The translations under genes and the position numbers were made by a program. From NCBI GenBank assembly GCA_024244685.1, contig JAAEOJ010000057.1, positions 1 through 64,000 on the forward strand: a DNA stretch of 64,000 nt, written 5' to 3'. Below the pieces are notes generated by a model, which worked only from the letters and a program-made list of their open reading frames with translations, was not told the DNA's origin and ran no database searches. Numbering within the stretch: the stretch's first letter is position 1; each line of letters begins with the position of its first letter. This DNA comes from Mycoplasma sp. GTDB lineage: Bacteria; Bacillota_I; Bacilli_A; Mycoplasmatales; Metamycoplasmataceae. Positions 34,267 to 45,366 of the stretch are shown one piece after another.

Positions 34267-35656
34267 AATCTTCCAATTTAGATAAATCAATATCTGCAAA
34301 ATCAGCTAATTCACTATCTAATTCAAATTCCGATTCCATAGCTTTTAATTCATCATCTGAAAAAATAGGGTTATCATTTTCAATAGGAATAAATGTATTT
34401 GTTTCATTTTCTTTTTTAAATGATTCAATGTCTTGATCAACATCATCAAAATTAATGTTTGTTGAATAATTATTAGAAAATTGATTGTTTTTAAATTTTG
34501 TTTTTCTTTGTAATTTTTGACCTGATTCAATAATTTCTAATTCTGATTCCGAAATATTACCATTAAATTTAAATTCAATCCCCTGCTCTTTAGCTTGATT
34601 TAATGATAAAATATCAATTCTAACTTTACACAGTTCAGCAACTAACTTCGCATTAGAACCTCTTCTACCTATTGCTAATGTATGTTGCCTATTTGGAACA
34701 ATAACAATTTTTTTATCTTCTTCATCGTTTTTATTTATAATTGCTACAGCTTTTGCTGGAGAAATTGCGGATGCAACAAATTCATTTAAATTATCAGAAT
34801 ATCTAATAACATCTATTTTTTCACCATGTATTTTATTTACTATTTTATTAATTCTATCTCCACCAGCTCCAATAATTGCTCCTACTGGATCAATGGATTC
34901 AGATGTTGAAAAAACGGCAATTTTAGTTCTTTCTCCAACAATACGTGACATAGATTTAATTTCAACTGAACCATCCATTATCTCTGGAACTTCTTGCTCT
35001 AATACTCTACGAACAATTGATGGTGATGAATTTGAAACAATAATTTGTGCTGCTTTCGATTCTTCTAAAACTTCTTCAACATAAACAGAAACATTTTCTC
35101 CAATAGCTAAAGGTACGCGAGGGTTTTTCATTGGGCCTGGCATAAAAGCTTCGGTTCCATCTTCTATTAAAGAGAGGATTGCGAAGTTTTTAGCAGAAGA
35201 AATAACAGTTGCTTCAACCATTTCTCCAACTAAGCCTTTATGTTTAGAATAAATTTGTGTTTTTCTAATTTCTTTAATTTTTTGAATTAATAGTTGTTTT
35301 ATTTGTTGAGTAACTGCTCTTGAATAAGAATCAAAAGAAACTTCTTCTGCAATTAAATCACCTACTTTTGCTGAAGGATTAATTTTTAAAGCATCCTCTA
35401 GTGAAATTTCGACAGTTTTGATTTGTTCATCATCAATTTTTTCATCAATTACTAATTTTGTTTTATTTATTAATTTAAATTCTTTATCTTTTCTATCAAT
35501 TAAAACTTCTAAATCAGCATCCGGATCAAACTTTGAGTGGAATGATTTTGTAACCGCCTCTTTTAAGATCTCGTCTATCTCTGATGATTTTAATTTATTT
35601 GCTTTTGCAATTTCTTCAATAGCTATAAAAAATTGTTCTTTATTTAAATTCGCCAT
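34253..35656 (-). CDS. nusA: Transcription elongation/termination factor NusA
   Basis: 467 residues: an N-terminal RNAP-binding domain, then S1 (VGEMVEATVISSAKNFAILSL, ~130-200), KH1 and KH2 (DPVGAIIGAGGDRINKIVNKIHGEKIDVIRYSDN; IGRRGSNAKLVAEL). An acidic C-terminal tail (from ~390; many D/E) replaces the extra repeats of proteobacterial NusA. GGAG precedes the ATG. It is second in the rimP operon. Confidence 0.97.
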   Translation of the reverse strand: MANLNKEQFFIAIEEIAKANKLKSSEIDEILKEAVTKSFHSKFDPDADLEVLIDRKDKEFKLINKTKLVIDEKIDDEQIKTVEISLEDALKINPSAKVGDLIAEEVSFDSYSRAVTQQIKQLLIQKIKEIRKTQIYSKHKGLVGEMVEATVISSAKNFAILSLIEDGTEAFMPGPMKNPRVPLAIGENVSVYVEEVLEESKAAQIIVSNSSPSIVRRVLEQEVPEIMDGSVEIKSMSRIVGERTKIAVFSTSESIDPVGAIIGAGGDRINKIVNKIHGEKIDVIRYSDNLNEFVASAISPAKAVAIINKNDEEDKKIVIVPNRQHTLAIGRRGSNAKLVAELCKVRIDILSLNQAKEQGIEFKFNGNISESELEIIESGQKLQRKTKFKNNQFSNNYSTNINFDDVDQDIESFKKENETNTFIPIENDNPIFSDDELKAMESEFELDSELADFADIDLSKLEDFENE

Positions 35657-35657
35657 A

Positions 35658-36104
35658 TTATTTTTTCTCCTTTTTTATTTTTGCAGATAAATATATTTCT
35701 TTAATATTGTTTTTATCTAATTTTGTTTTTCTAAATTGACCTTTTGCATTTCACTTTATAATTAAATATTCTTCTTTTATATCAATAAGTTCTCCTTCAA
35801 AAATAAGTTTATCTTTAATAAGTTTTTTTAATTTTATTTTAATATTTTTATTTAATTGGGAGCTTATATCTTTAAAAGAAATTTTCTCTTCTGTTCCTTT
35901 TGAGATAATATCTAAAAAGTAATTTTCTTCTATGTTTCCTTTAATATCAAGGTATTTTGAAATATCATGTGATATATTTGTAATTTTATCTAAAGATGGT
36001 TCATTTACTATAATTTCTAAAAATTTATTACCGTCTTTTTCAATTCATTTACAAGATTGAATTTTTAAATTTACTTCATTTTGTAATTTTTTTAATAATT
36101 GTAT
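35658..36104 (-). CDS. rimP: Ribosome maturation factor RimP, non-standard start codon
   Basis: About 148 residues, RimP (YlxS) by position before nusA and by sequence: CKWIEKDGNKFLEIIVNE, ISHDISKYLD and DIISKGTEEKISF. It holds at least two UGA Trp codons. There is no ATG, GTG or TTG in frame near the N terminus. A perfect GGAGGA at 36112-36117 sits 7 bases before an in-frame ATA at 36102-36104 (another ATA is three bases earlier). Initiation at AUA is therefore the best reading. A sequencing error or small frameshift is the alternative. Confidence 0.82.
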
Positions 36105-36111
36105 TATATTT

Positions 36112-36117
36112 TCCTCC
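36112..36117 (-). promoter_or_regulatory. Strong ribosome-binding site of rimP
   Basis: AAGGAGGA on the minus strand, with no ATG, GTG or TTG downstream in frame. It defines the AUA codons at 36107 and 36104 as the start candidates. Confidence 0.75.
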
Positions 36118-36126
36118 TTGATAAAC

Positions 36127-36154
36127 AAATGAGATACCAAGTGGCATCTCATTT
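36127..36154 (-). other. Leader hairpin before rimP
   Basis: RNA sense: AAAUGAGAUGCC pairs with GGUAUCUCAUUU (12 pairs, one G-U) around ACUU. The hairpin lies between a TATAAT (36177-36182) and the rimP ribosome-binding site, ending nine bases before it. The following U-run is weak (UUUGUUUAUC). It could be the polC terminator or a 5'-UTR control element. Confidence 0.65.
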
Positions 36155-36176
36155 GAATATTCACATTGATAAAATT

Positions 36177-36182
36177 ATTATA
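36177..36182 (-). promoter_or_regulatory. Candidate -10 element of the rimP-rbfA operon
   Basis: Perfect minus-strand TATAAT 12 bases after the polC stop codon. It would yield a leader of ~65 bases holding the hairpin and the GGAGGA site. Confidence 0.45.
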
Positions 36183-36193
36183 CCATCTTATTA

Positions 36194-39100
36194 TTAAAAT
36201 AAACTTAATTGATTGGTTTTTTCCATATCTTTAAATGCGCCTAAATCTTCTAAGGTTTTTAATGAAGTTTTATTTAAAGAAGTTCTTAACTTTAAATCTT
36301 CGATTGATATGAAAGGTCTTTCTTTTCTTGCTTTTATTATAGATTCAGCTACTGATTCTCCTAAACCATCAATACATGAAAAAGGCGGTATTAATGTTTT
36401 TTTATCAGAAGAAATCTTTCACTCGTTAGCAAGTGATTCTGATATACTTATATTTCCTATATTAAAACCTCTAGCATATAATTCTAAAGATATTTCAAAA
36501 ATAGGTATTAATGCAACTTCTTTATTGCTTAAAGCATCATCTCCACGTTTATATCTTCTGCTTTTAAAATCTATAATTTTCTTTTTAATTTCTTCTGCTC
36601 CACTATAAAATGTTTCTATATCAAAAACATCAGCACGAGTAGTAAAGTATGTGGCATAATATTCTAATGGATAATATATTTTAAATCATGCTATTTTTCA
36701 AGCCATTTGAACATATGCTGTAGCATGAGCTTTAGGGAACATATATTTAATAATTTTACATGAATTAATATATCAATCTTCTATATTATGTTTTATCATA
36801 TTTTGTTCTTGCTCTTTATTTATTGACTTTCCTTTACGGACTTGTTCCATGATTGTAAAAGCTTCTAATGGATCAATTCCTTTATTTATAAGGTCAGACA
36901 TAATATCATCACGACAAGAAATCAAATCATTAATTCCTTTTCCTTGTTTTTTAACAAGTTCTTCACCATTATTGGTTCAAACATCAGTTCCATGTGAAAG
37001 ACCAGAAATTGAAACTAAATCCGAAAATTTTTTAACTTTAACTGTTTTTAACATTCCCCTAACAAATTTAGTTCCAAACTCAGGTATACCCATTACTCCG
37101 GTTATTTCTCCAAAAATGTCTTCGGGATTAATATTCAATTCTTTTGTTGAAGAAAATAAAGAGATAACTTTTTCATCTGTATAAGGAATTTCTTTAGGGT
37201 TTACTCCAGTTATTTTTTGCAACATTCTAATTGCTGTAGGATCATCATGTCCTAATAAATCTAATTTTAAAACGTTGTCATGTATAGCATGGAAATCAAA
37301 ATGAGTTGTTAACCAATCAGCTGACTTATCATTTGCAGGGAAGTTAATAGGAGTAAAATCTTCAACATCAAATTCACTTGGTATAACAATAATACCGCCT
37401 GGATGTTGACCTGTTGTTCGTTTTGTTCCGGCTACTTTTTTTGCTATAAATTCAATAAAGGGTTTTGATATAGACTTATTTGTTTCTTCAGCTCATGCTT
37501 TTACAAATCCAAAAGCCGTTTTTTCTGCAACTGTAGAAATAGTTCCAGCTCTAAAAGAATGGTATTCACCAAATTCTTTTTTTACTTCTTTATGAATTAT
37601 AGATTGATAGTCACCAGAAAAATTTAAATCAATATCAGGAACTTTATTTGCATCAAAACCTAAAAATGTTTCAAAAGGAATGTTGTGGCCGTCTTTATCG
37701 TAAGGTTTATTACAAAAACTACAATTTTTATCTAATAAATCATAACCACAATCATATTCTCCGTTTATATAAAATTCAAATTTTTTACAATTTTTGCAAA
37801 CATAATGTGGAGGAAGGGGATTGACTTCAGTTATGCCTGATAATGTTGCTACTATTGATGAACCAACAGAACCACGAGATCCAACTAAGTAACCATCATC
37901 TAAAGATTTTTTTACTAATTTATGAGCAATATAATAAATAACACTAAAACCATATTTAATAATACTACTTAGTTCTTTATCAATTCTTTCTTTAACTATA
38001 TCGGGTAATTTATCACCATATTTCTCTCTAGCGTTTTTTCAAACCATTTCTGATAATTTTTCATCTGAGTTTGGAATCTTAGGAGTATATAATTTATCTT
38101 TAATAACAATACATTTTTCAATAGAATCAGCTATTAAATTAGAATTAGTGATAACTATTTCTTCAATCAATTTTTTATTTTCTAAAAACTCAAACTCTTT
38201 AAGCATTTCATCAGTAGACATGTAGTGCTGAACTGGATAATCGGGTTTTGTTTCATTATATTTAAATAAATAATGTCTCAAACCTCCTAAACCTTTAGCG
38301 TTTATATAAACTGAATGAAAAAGCTTATCTTTTTCATCTAAATATCTACCATCACTAGTTGCGACTATTATTTTGCTTTGTTTTTTAGCTTCTTTAATAA
38401 CAAATTTTATAACTTCAATTAACTCCGTTTTTTTAATGTTACCTCTAGATATTAAATGAGAGAAATTTTTTAAAGGTTGTAATTCAATATAGTCATATTT
38501 AGAAATATTTTTTATAATTTGTTTTTTTGTTCCTGTTAACATTAGATCTACTAATTTAGATTTTATTCCTCCTGATCCAATTAATAAATTTCCTGATTTA
38601 GAAAGTTGATCCCAAAAAATTTTAGGGCCTTTAAAATATTGTTCTGTGGAAGCTTTTGATACTATTTTAAATAATTCTTTTAATCCTTTGTTGTTTTTGG
38701 CTAATAAGGTAATTTCTTTTTCAAAATGTGATTCATAAATTTTATCGTTAATTTTTTCTTCTAATTGCTTTAAAGTTTCAACGCCGCTTCTTCTTAATTT
38801 AGAAATCATAGTTAACCATACATTTGTCAATACTTCGGCATCATAATCAGCTCTGTGGGCAATACTCGGATCATATTTATGTCCCATTCTTGTTGCCACT
38901 TTTTCTAAATTAAACCTTTTTGCTGTTGGTTCTAATATTTTAGCAACGGCAACGGTATCAATATAAGTAAAATTAACTTCATCTAAATTATATTGATCAA
39001 TTTTTTGATATATAAAACCCATATCAAAAGGAGCATTATGAGCAATAAGAACTGAATCTTGGAAATAATCTAAAATTTCTTTTATACCAACAAATTCATC

Positions 39101-40462
39101 TATACAATTATCAAGCATTTCATTAGTTATACCAGTTAAATTAGTTGTAAAATCAGAAATAGGTGTTTTTGGTTTTATGAAAAATTGTTTTCTATCAATA
39201 ATAACTCCATTTTTTAATTTAATAGCACCAAACTCAATAATTTCATGACAAATAGGTGAAAGACCTGTTGTTTCTAAATCAAAAACAATATATGTATTAT
39301 CTTTTATATTTTGATTTGAATCTTTACAATTAAATACAGTTCCGTTTTTATTGTCTATTACATTAATAGATATCCCATAAATTGCTTTAATGTCTTTTGA
39401 AGAATTAAAAAATGCAGGAAAAGATTGTATAGAACCTGAATCAGCAATAGCAACAGCTTTATGACCGTATTCTTTAGCTTTATTTATAATATCTTGAGGA
39501 GATGCTATTCCATCCATAGTTGACATTCTAGTTTTCATGTTTAACTCAACCCTTTTAATTTTAGCGTTATCTTTTTTTTGTTTAAACTTTGATTTTATAA
39601 TATCTAATTTTTTAGATTTAATTTCCGGTTGATTTTGCCTATAAATATTTAATTCTAGTTTACCATAAACACTTACTCATTGTTTTGGTTTGAATTTATC
39701 ATATAATTCCAATTCTTTATCGGTTTTACCAGCTAATAAAGTAACATAAATAGCATCATCAAAATCAGTAACTGAAAATTCAATAACATTTCAACCTGTT
39801 TTTGTTTTTTTATCTTTTCTATCAAAAATCATACCTTCAATATTCACTTCTTTATTTACAAAGTCATCTTTGGCATCTTTAATTGAAGTTATATTTTTAT
39901 TAATTATTTTTGTTCCTTTTTTATTTATATTAATATTTTCTTTTAATTTAAAATTTAAGGAATTAGCTTTTTCTTCATCTTCTAAAATTAAATTATGGTT
40001 TTTAATTATTGATAAATAAATATTTGTATTTAATCCAAACATTTTTAAAGCTCGCTTTAATTCATTTATTATTTCAAAAAATCTATTATATCCATTTTGA
40101 GTAAAGAATTTTATATTTACTTTATCTTCTTTAATTAAAAACTGTTCTTTTGTTAATTGAGAACTAATGTAATTTTGCTTTAAAAAAAAATCTAAAATAT
40201 ATTTTACATAATTAAAATATAAATCTTCTTTTATATCTTTTGTTTTATACTTAAATTGTATTTTTGTCTTAAAACCAAAATTTTCATTTAAAGTTTCAAT
40301 AAAACTTTTCATTTCTTCTAAATTTGGAATATAAGATAATTCAATCCCAATAGAAAAAACATCTTTTTTTTCTAATTTTGCAAAATAAATATCAGCTTCT
40401 TCAAAAGCACCTATAGGTACATAATCAATTTTTTGAGAAAGTTTTTTAAATTTTTCATACAT
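36194..40462 (-). CDS. polC: DNA polymerase III alpha subunit, PolC type
   Basis: 1422-residue Gram-positive replicase. An N-terminal domain leads into PHP-exonuclease, then the palm. The inserted DEDD proofreading exonuclease is complete: FDLETTG (from ~395), [19 protein letters not shown]. The zinc motif CGYD...C-x2-C and the catalytic [12 protein letters not shown] and [10 protein letters not shown] follow. The PHP part has lost metal ligands: HLHT reads NMKT (308-311) and DHG reads DSG (341-343). Many UGA Trp codons are used. The start at 40462 has TATAAT ten bases upstream and no ribosome-binding site. Confidence 0.97.
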
Positions 40463-40472
40463 ATTAATAAAT

Positions 40473-40478
40473 ATTATA
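40473..40478 (-). promoter_or_regulatory. -10 element of polC
   Basis: TATAAT ten bases before the polC ATG, predicting a 5' leader of only about four bases. Confidence 0.5.
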
Positions 40479-40522
40479 ACACCTTAAAAACAAGTGAAAA
40501 AATAAATAAAAAATATTTTAAC

Positions 40523-41464
40523 TTAACCTAGAAATTGAAAAATGAATATAAAAGTTATAAACAATAAAACTCAAGAATCAATTCTATCCAATATTCCTCC
40601 GTGACCTGGTATTAAATTAGAAAAATCTTTTATATTTCTTTCTCTCTTGAATTTTGAGTATATTAAATCTCCTATAGGTGATACAATTGGTAAAATAATA
40701 ACTAAAATTACAATCATTGATATTCTATAAATTTCATTTATTTGAATTTTTTTAAATATTATTTTATCTGCAAAAGCAAATAAAAGGCTTAAATAAATAA
40801 CTGTAAATATATATCCGACTCAAAATCCAATTCATGTTTTTTTTGGTGAAATATTAGGTGCGAATTTTTTGGGGAATCTTTTACTAAGTAATCTACCACC
40901 AAAATATGCAAAAGTATCAGAAATTATTGCTGTAGGTATAATAACTAATAAAAATATTGGATTTATAGCTGTTAATACAAATGCACTTTTAATTGCAAAT
41001 GTTGGAAATGCTATGCCTATAATTAAATATAAAATTGTTCTTGTAGGATCAAAAATTTTTCTTGCTATTGGATCTATCAAAACAATTAAACCAATTATAA
41101 AAACTAATAAAAATGAATAAAATGTTAATGAATTAGTTATGGTTAGATGTAAATTATTTTTTATTCAGGCTGAGTGTGAAGAAGGCAAGATTTTATTAAT
41201 TGTAATTAAATCAATATCAAGTATCATTATTGGAATCGCTATAAAAGGTAATAATATTTTTGAAAGTAAACTTATTTCCATATTTTTAACAAATTCTCAA
41301 ATTGTGTATATTGCTACAATAGTAAATAATGATAAAGATATAATTCTGGTTATTTTTGAATCAAATCCAGCCAAGAAAAATACGGGTGCAACTATTATAA
41401 ATGCAAATATAGCACCTAAATATCTAATATATTTAAAATTTAGAATTTTTGAATTTTTTATCAT
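40523..41464 (-). CDS. cdsA: Phosphatidate cytidylyltransferase
   Basis: Integral membrane enzyme making CDP-diacylglycerol, 313 residues, eight or so hydrophobic helices. The C-terminal signature is intact: [14 protein letters not shown]...[19 protein letters not shown]. Four or more UGA Trp codons break it under the standard code. The ATG at 41464 lies eight bases after TATAAT (41473-41478), with no ribosome-binding site. It sits downstream of frr, the arrangement seen in many Firmicutes (pyrH-frr-cdsA), and feeds pgsA and cls. Confidence 0.94.
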
Positions 41465-41472
41465 TTAATATA

Positions 41473-41478
41473 ATTATA
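41473..41478 (-). promoter_or_regulatory. -10 element of cdsA
   Basis: TATAAT in the 26-base gap after frr, eight bases before the cdsA ATG; near-leaderless layout. Confidence 0.45.
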
Positions 41479-41490
41479 ATAAAAAAAGAC

Positions 41491-42042
41491 TTATATTGTC
41501 ATAATGTCTTTTTCTTTTTCTTTTGTTATAATATCAATTTTTTTATTAAATTCATTTGTTAAATTTTGAATCTCTTCTAGATAAAATCTTTCATTATCTT
41601 CGGATAAGTCTTCATCAACTTTAATCATTTGATTTATTTCTTTTCTTGTTTGTCTTATCTGAATTCTTGCTTGTTCTGTGTATTTAGAAAGTGATTTAAC
41701 CATAAATTTTCTTCTTTCTGTTGTTAATTCGGGAAAAGTAATTCTAATTTGACTACCTTCATCCACTGCTTGAAAACCTAAAGAAGCTGAATTAATAACA
41801 GCAACAATATTTTTAACTGTAATTGGATCAAAAGGCTTTATTAATAACTGATTATATTCAGGAACTGATATTGAAGCCAATTGGTTAATAGGTGTCATTG
41901 AATCAAAATAATCAACATTTAAGTGTTCTAATATTTTAGGGTTTGCTCTACCTGTTGAAACTTTATGTAAATTATCTTCATATTTTTCAATTGCTTTTTG
42001 CATTCCAGATTTTACCTCTAATTTATATAATTCTAATTCCAT
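41491..42042 (-). CDS. frr: Ribosome recycling factor
   Basis: 183 residues, full length. Family blocks: HKVSTGRANPKILEHLNVDYFDSMTPINQLASISVPE, RITFPELTTERRKFMVKSL, ARIQIRQTRKE and EIQNLTNEFNKKID. No UGA is needed. It begins two bases after the pyrH stop and is cotranscribed with pyrH. Confidence 0.98.
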   Translation of the reverse strand: MELELYKLEVKSGMQKAIEKYEDNLHKVSTGRANPKILEHLNVDYFDSMTPINQLASISVPEYNQLLIKPFDPITVKNIVAVINSASLGFQAVDEGSQIRITFPELTTERRKFMVKSLSKYTEQARIQIRQTRKEINQMIKVDEDLSEDNERFYLEEIQNLTNEFNKKIDIITKEKEKDIMTI

Positions 42043-42044
42043 AA

Positions 42045-42758
42045 TTATTTAACCACCAATGAATGTTTTATTTTACCATCAACTGCTTTTAATAAAGCAT
42101 CTTTTTCATTAATATTAAAAACCATTAAATTGATCGAATTATCTTTAGCCATTGCTGCTGCTGTTGAGTCCATTACATTTAAACTTTTTTCTAAAAGTTG
42201 ATCATATGTTATTTTTTCAAAATGTTTTGCATCATTATTTATTTTGGGATCTTTAGAATATATTCCATCCACTCCATTTTTTCCCATAAAAATAATATCA
42301 GCATTAATTTCAGAAGCTATAAGAGTTGATGCTGTATCTGTTGTAAAAAAAGGTCTACCAATTCCACCAGCAAAAATAATTACCTCTCCTTTTTCTAAAT
42401 AAGCACAAGCTTTTTCTTTGATATAGTTTTCTGCTAACTTAGGATCTACTAAAATTGAAGTTTGAACTCTAGCTTTAATATCGTTATTTTCAAATCCTGA
42501 TTGTAAAGCTAAAGCGTTCATAATAGTTGCTAACATTCCTATATAGTCAGCTCTTACTCTTGGTATTCCAAATTTTGTTGCAGCTGATCCTCTTCAAAAA
42601 TTTCCTCCACCTACAATTACTCCTACTTGAACACCTTTTTCTAAAATGACCTTAATTTGCCTTACAATATCATTTATAATTTTATTGTCTATTTGAATAT
42701 CGTTCTCTTTATTAGAAAGACCTTCTCCAGATAATTTAATAATTATTCTTTTATACAT
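42045..42758 (-). CDS. pyrH: UMP kinase
   Basis: Amino-acid-kinase-fold UMP kinase, 237 residues. The N-terminal RIIIKLSGEGLS and GVIVGGGNFWRG (the UGA Trp is in this motif) are followed by FAGGIGRPFFTTDTA and the nucleotide-binding NGVDGIYSKDP segment. AGGTG precedes the ATG at 42758. It is paired with frr. Confidence 0.96.
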
Positions 42759-42803
42759 TTTACACCTTTTCTTTTATTAAATAAATTATAACAAAAGAGA
42801 AAC

Positions 42804-42843
42804 AAAAAACTAACTACTATATATTTTAATCGGTTAGTTTTTT
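42804..42843 (-). terminator. Terminator of ftsY-ylxM
   Basis: AAAAAACTAAC (42804-42814) and GTTAGTTTTTT (42833-42843) form an 11-bp stem with an 18-base loop. The ylxM stop codon (42826-42828) lies in the loop. Confidence 0.65.
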
Positions 42844-43047
42844 TTCTATATTAAATAATTTTTTTTCACCTTTTTTAATTGCATCATGAATAGCGCTTCT
42901 TGTTGTAGCAACTATATTAGCTACTTCACTCAAAGTTAAGTCTTCTATATGATAAAGTTGAATAGCTTGTTTTTGAGTTTGAGTAAGAAAGTTTTTATAT
43001 TTATCAAATAATATTAAAATTTTTTCTCTGTGTTCTAAATTAATCAT
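42826..43047 (-). CDS. ylxM: YlxM/p13-type helix-turn-helix protein
   Basis: 73 residues, UPF0122 family; sigma-factor region-4-like helix-turn-helix (LTLSEVANIVATTRSAIHDAIKKGEKKL). Genetic and structural work elsewhere links YlxM to the SRP pathway; here it overlaps ftsY by eight bases. The ATG at 43045-43047 is preferred over the TTG one codon earlier. Confidence 0.9.
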   Translation of the reverse strand: MINLEHREKILILFDKYKNFLTQTQKQAIQLYHIEDLTLSEVANIVATTRSAIHDAIKKGEKKLFNIEKKLTD

Positions 43048-44251
43048 CAATAATATCTTTCATCATAGCATAAATAAAAATATCCAAATCAAATTCTTGT
43101 AAATCTTCTAAGTTCTCTCCTAAACCAATAAATTTAACTGCTAGTGCTATTTTATCTTTTATAGATAAAATAATTCCTCCTTTTGATGTTCCGTCCATTT
43201 TAGTTAATATAATTCCTGTCAAAGGCGTAGTTTTTTTAAATTCTATAGCTTGAGAAATAGCATTTTGACCGATTGTTGAATCAATCACTAATAAAGATTC
43301 GTGAGGCGCATCAGGGAATGAATTTTTTAATATTTTAGATATTTTTTTTAGTTCATTCATTAAATTAATTTTATTTTGCATTCTACCAGCAGTATCTATA
43401 ATTAATACATCTGTTTTTTGTGATTTAGATTTTTCAATAGCATCATATACAACAGATGCAGGATCAGCACCTTCTTTTTTAGGTTTTATAATATCAACGC
43501 CAATACGTTCAGCTCATATTCCTAATTGTTCTACAGCTCCAGCACGAAAAGTATCTGCTGCAGCTAAGACTACATTTTTACCTTCATTTTTAAACTTATT
43601 TGCTAATTTTGCTATTGAAGTGGTTTTACCAGAGCCGTTTATACCAACCATTAAAATAACATTTATTCTTCCTTCTTTGATATTTAAAGTTGTATCTACA
43701 TTACTTTTATTTGTATAAATAATAAATATTTTTTCTGCAATAATCTCATTGATTAATTTAATATCTGCAATATTTTCAATTTTAACCTCTTTTTTTACTT
43801 CATCAATTATTTCTGTAACCAAATCCATTGATATATCTGACATAATCAAAATTTCTTCAAGATCTTCAAAATATGATTCATTAATATTATTGTGTCTTGA
43901 TTGTATTTCTTTGAGTCTTCTTGTAAATGAAGAACTACTTTTTGTTAAGCCTGCAATATATTTATCTATTTTTTTTGCTTTCTTAAGTTCTTTTAATTTT
44001 TTTTGTTTTTCTTTCTTAATAATTTGTTTTTCTTTCTTAATAACAGCATCACTTTTAAATTCTACTGTATCTTCCAAAGAGAAAGAGGAAGCGTTATTAA
44101 CGCCACTGAAAGAAGAAGAAAAATCTTTTTGCTCTAAATCAAAATCTTCAAGATTTACTTGTGTAGTTTCACCTTTTGTGTTTTTTTTAATTTTTGTTCT
44201 ATCAACATCTAAAGTTAAAAGTCTTGTTTTTAATTTTTTGAAGAATTTCAT
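43040..44251 (-). CDS. ftsY: SRP receptor FtsY
   Basis: 403 residues. A charged N-terminal region with a Lys-rich segment ([23 protein letters not shown]) leads into the NG domain: [14 protein letters not shown] (G1), [21 protein letters not shown] and [10 protein letters not shown] (G4). One UGA Trp (43514) splits the frame under the standard code. I start at the ATG at 44251 (MKFFKKLK); TATAAT at 44258-44263 ends six bases upstream. An ATG at 44290 lies ahead of the promoter and is excluded. Confidence 0.95.
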
Positions 44252-44257
44252 ATTTAT

Positions 44258-44263
44258 ATTATA
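44258..44263 (-). promoter_or_regulatory. -10 element of ftsY-ylxM, leaderless layout
   Basis: TATAAT-ATAAAT-ATG; it begins directly after the terminator of the preceding yihY gene. Confidence 0.55.
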
Positions 44264-44277
44264 TAAAAGAATAAAAG

Positions 44278-44303
44278 AAAAATAACTCAAAAGAGTTATT
44301 TTT
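44278..44303 (-). terminator. Terminator of the ligA-gatCAB-yihY operon
   Basis: AAAAATAACTC / GAGTTATTTTT, an 11-bp stem with an AAAA loop. It includes the stop codon of the last gene (44296-44298). Confidence 0.8.
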
Positions 44304-45366
44304 TTGAAAAAGTTTTTTTATGAACTGTGTCTTCTCCAAAATGAGTTTTATAAAATACAACATTAACAATCAAACCAATATATATATAATAAGAAATTTG
44401 AAACATTGATGCTGAAATAATCATAAATACAGATAATTGTCCATATCCTTTATATTGAAAAAGAACTTTTGTTAATTGTGTAAATAAAACAACAAATAAA
44501 GTTAAGGGTATTGTTGTTGCAATAGCTCCAGGGTGAATTTGTCTTACGTGTAATTTAAATCTTGGAGAAAATCTAAATAATGATAAAGTTCCTATATAAA
44601 TACCTATTAATGAACCAATTGCAACCATTATAATATAAACAAAATTTCATCCAGTTGTCCTCTCTTTTAGTCCCATTCAAGAAATTATTCCTGGTAATGC
44701 TGATAAACAAATGACGGCAATTGTCATATATATTGTAATACATAAAACAATGAACATTCCTCGAAATTTATTCGCTCAATAACTACCAAACTTTTCATGG
44801 TCATAAATATATGACTCTGTATAAACAAATTTAGCGAATCCGGAAGAAGAAATTCAAAATGACATTGCAATTAAAGGTACTATGGTTGAAATTGCACCAA
44901 CTGATTTCATAGTTTTAATTGTATCAATAAAAGCTTTTGAACCTTCAATACCCAAAAACTTTGTTAACATATCTTGGGCTTGAATAGAAACTCAATTAAT
45001 ATTTGCGGTTAATAATAAAACTAATAATGTTATTGGTAAAAAAGCCATAATTAAATAAAAAGCGAATGATGGAGGAATAAATATAAAATCAGGGGCCATA
45101 ATTCTTTTGTAAGCTCTATCAATTATTTGATAGTTTTTTCTATTATCTTTTCATAAAGACGGCTTAATAGCTATTCTTAAGGCTATTCAAATAAATGTTT
45201 TAACAATTCTTTCTCCTATAGCCATTTTTTTAGGACGAATTAATATTCTTGAAATTAATCTATTAGTTTTTTTAATAAAATGTAAATTATTAAAAAGTTT
45301 TCACTTTTTTTTCTTTTTTCTTTTTTGTCAACCAGATCTAGGTTTTTTATTTTTTTGATTTAACAT
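44296..45366 (-). CDS. YihY/BrkB-family inner-membrane protein
   Basis: 356 residues. A very basic N terminus (KKKKKWKLFNN; about 40 residues) is followed by six hydrophobic segments. Typical YihY features are seen: [65 protein letters not shown]. Many UGA Trp codons are used. Function of the family is not settled (once taken for RNase BN, later corrected). It overlaps the gatB 3' end by seven bases, so it is expressed with the amidotransferase genes. The basic N-terminal extension is unusual. Confidence 0.85.

Noticed and set aside
41139-41468. Plus-strand frame at the cdsA start
   Set aside because: Antisense of the hydrophobic N terminus of cdsA; no promoter or ribosome-binding site.
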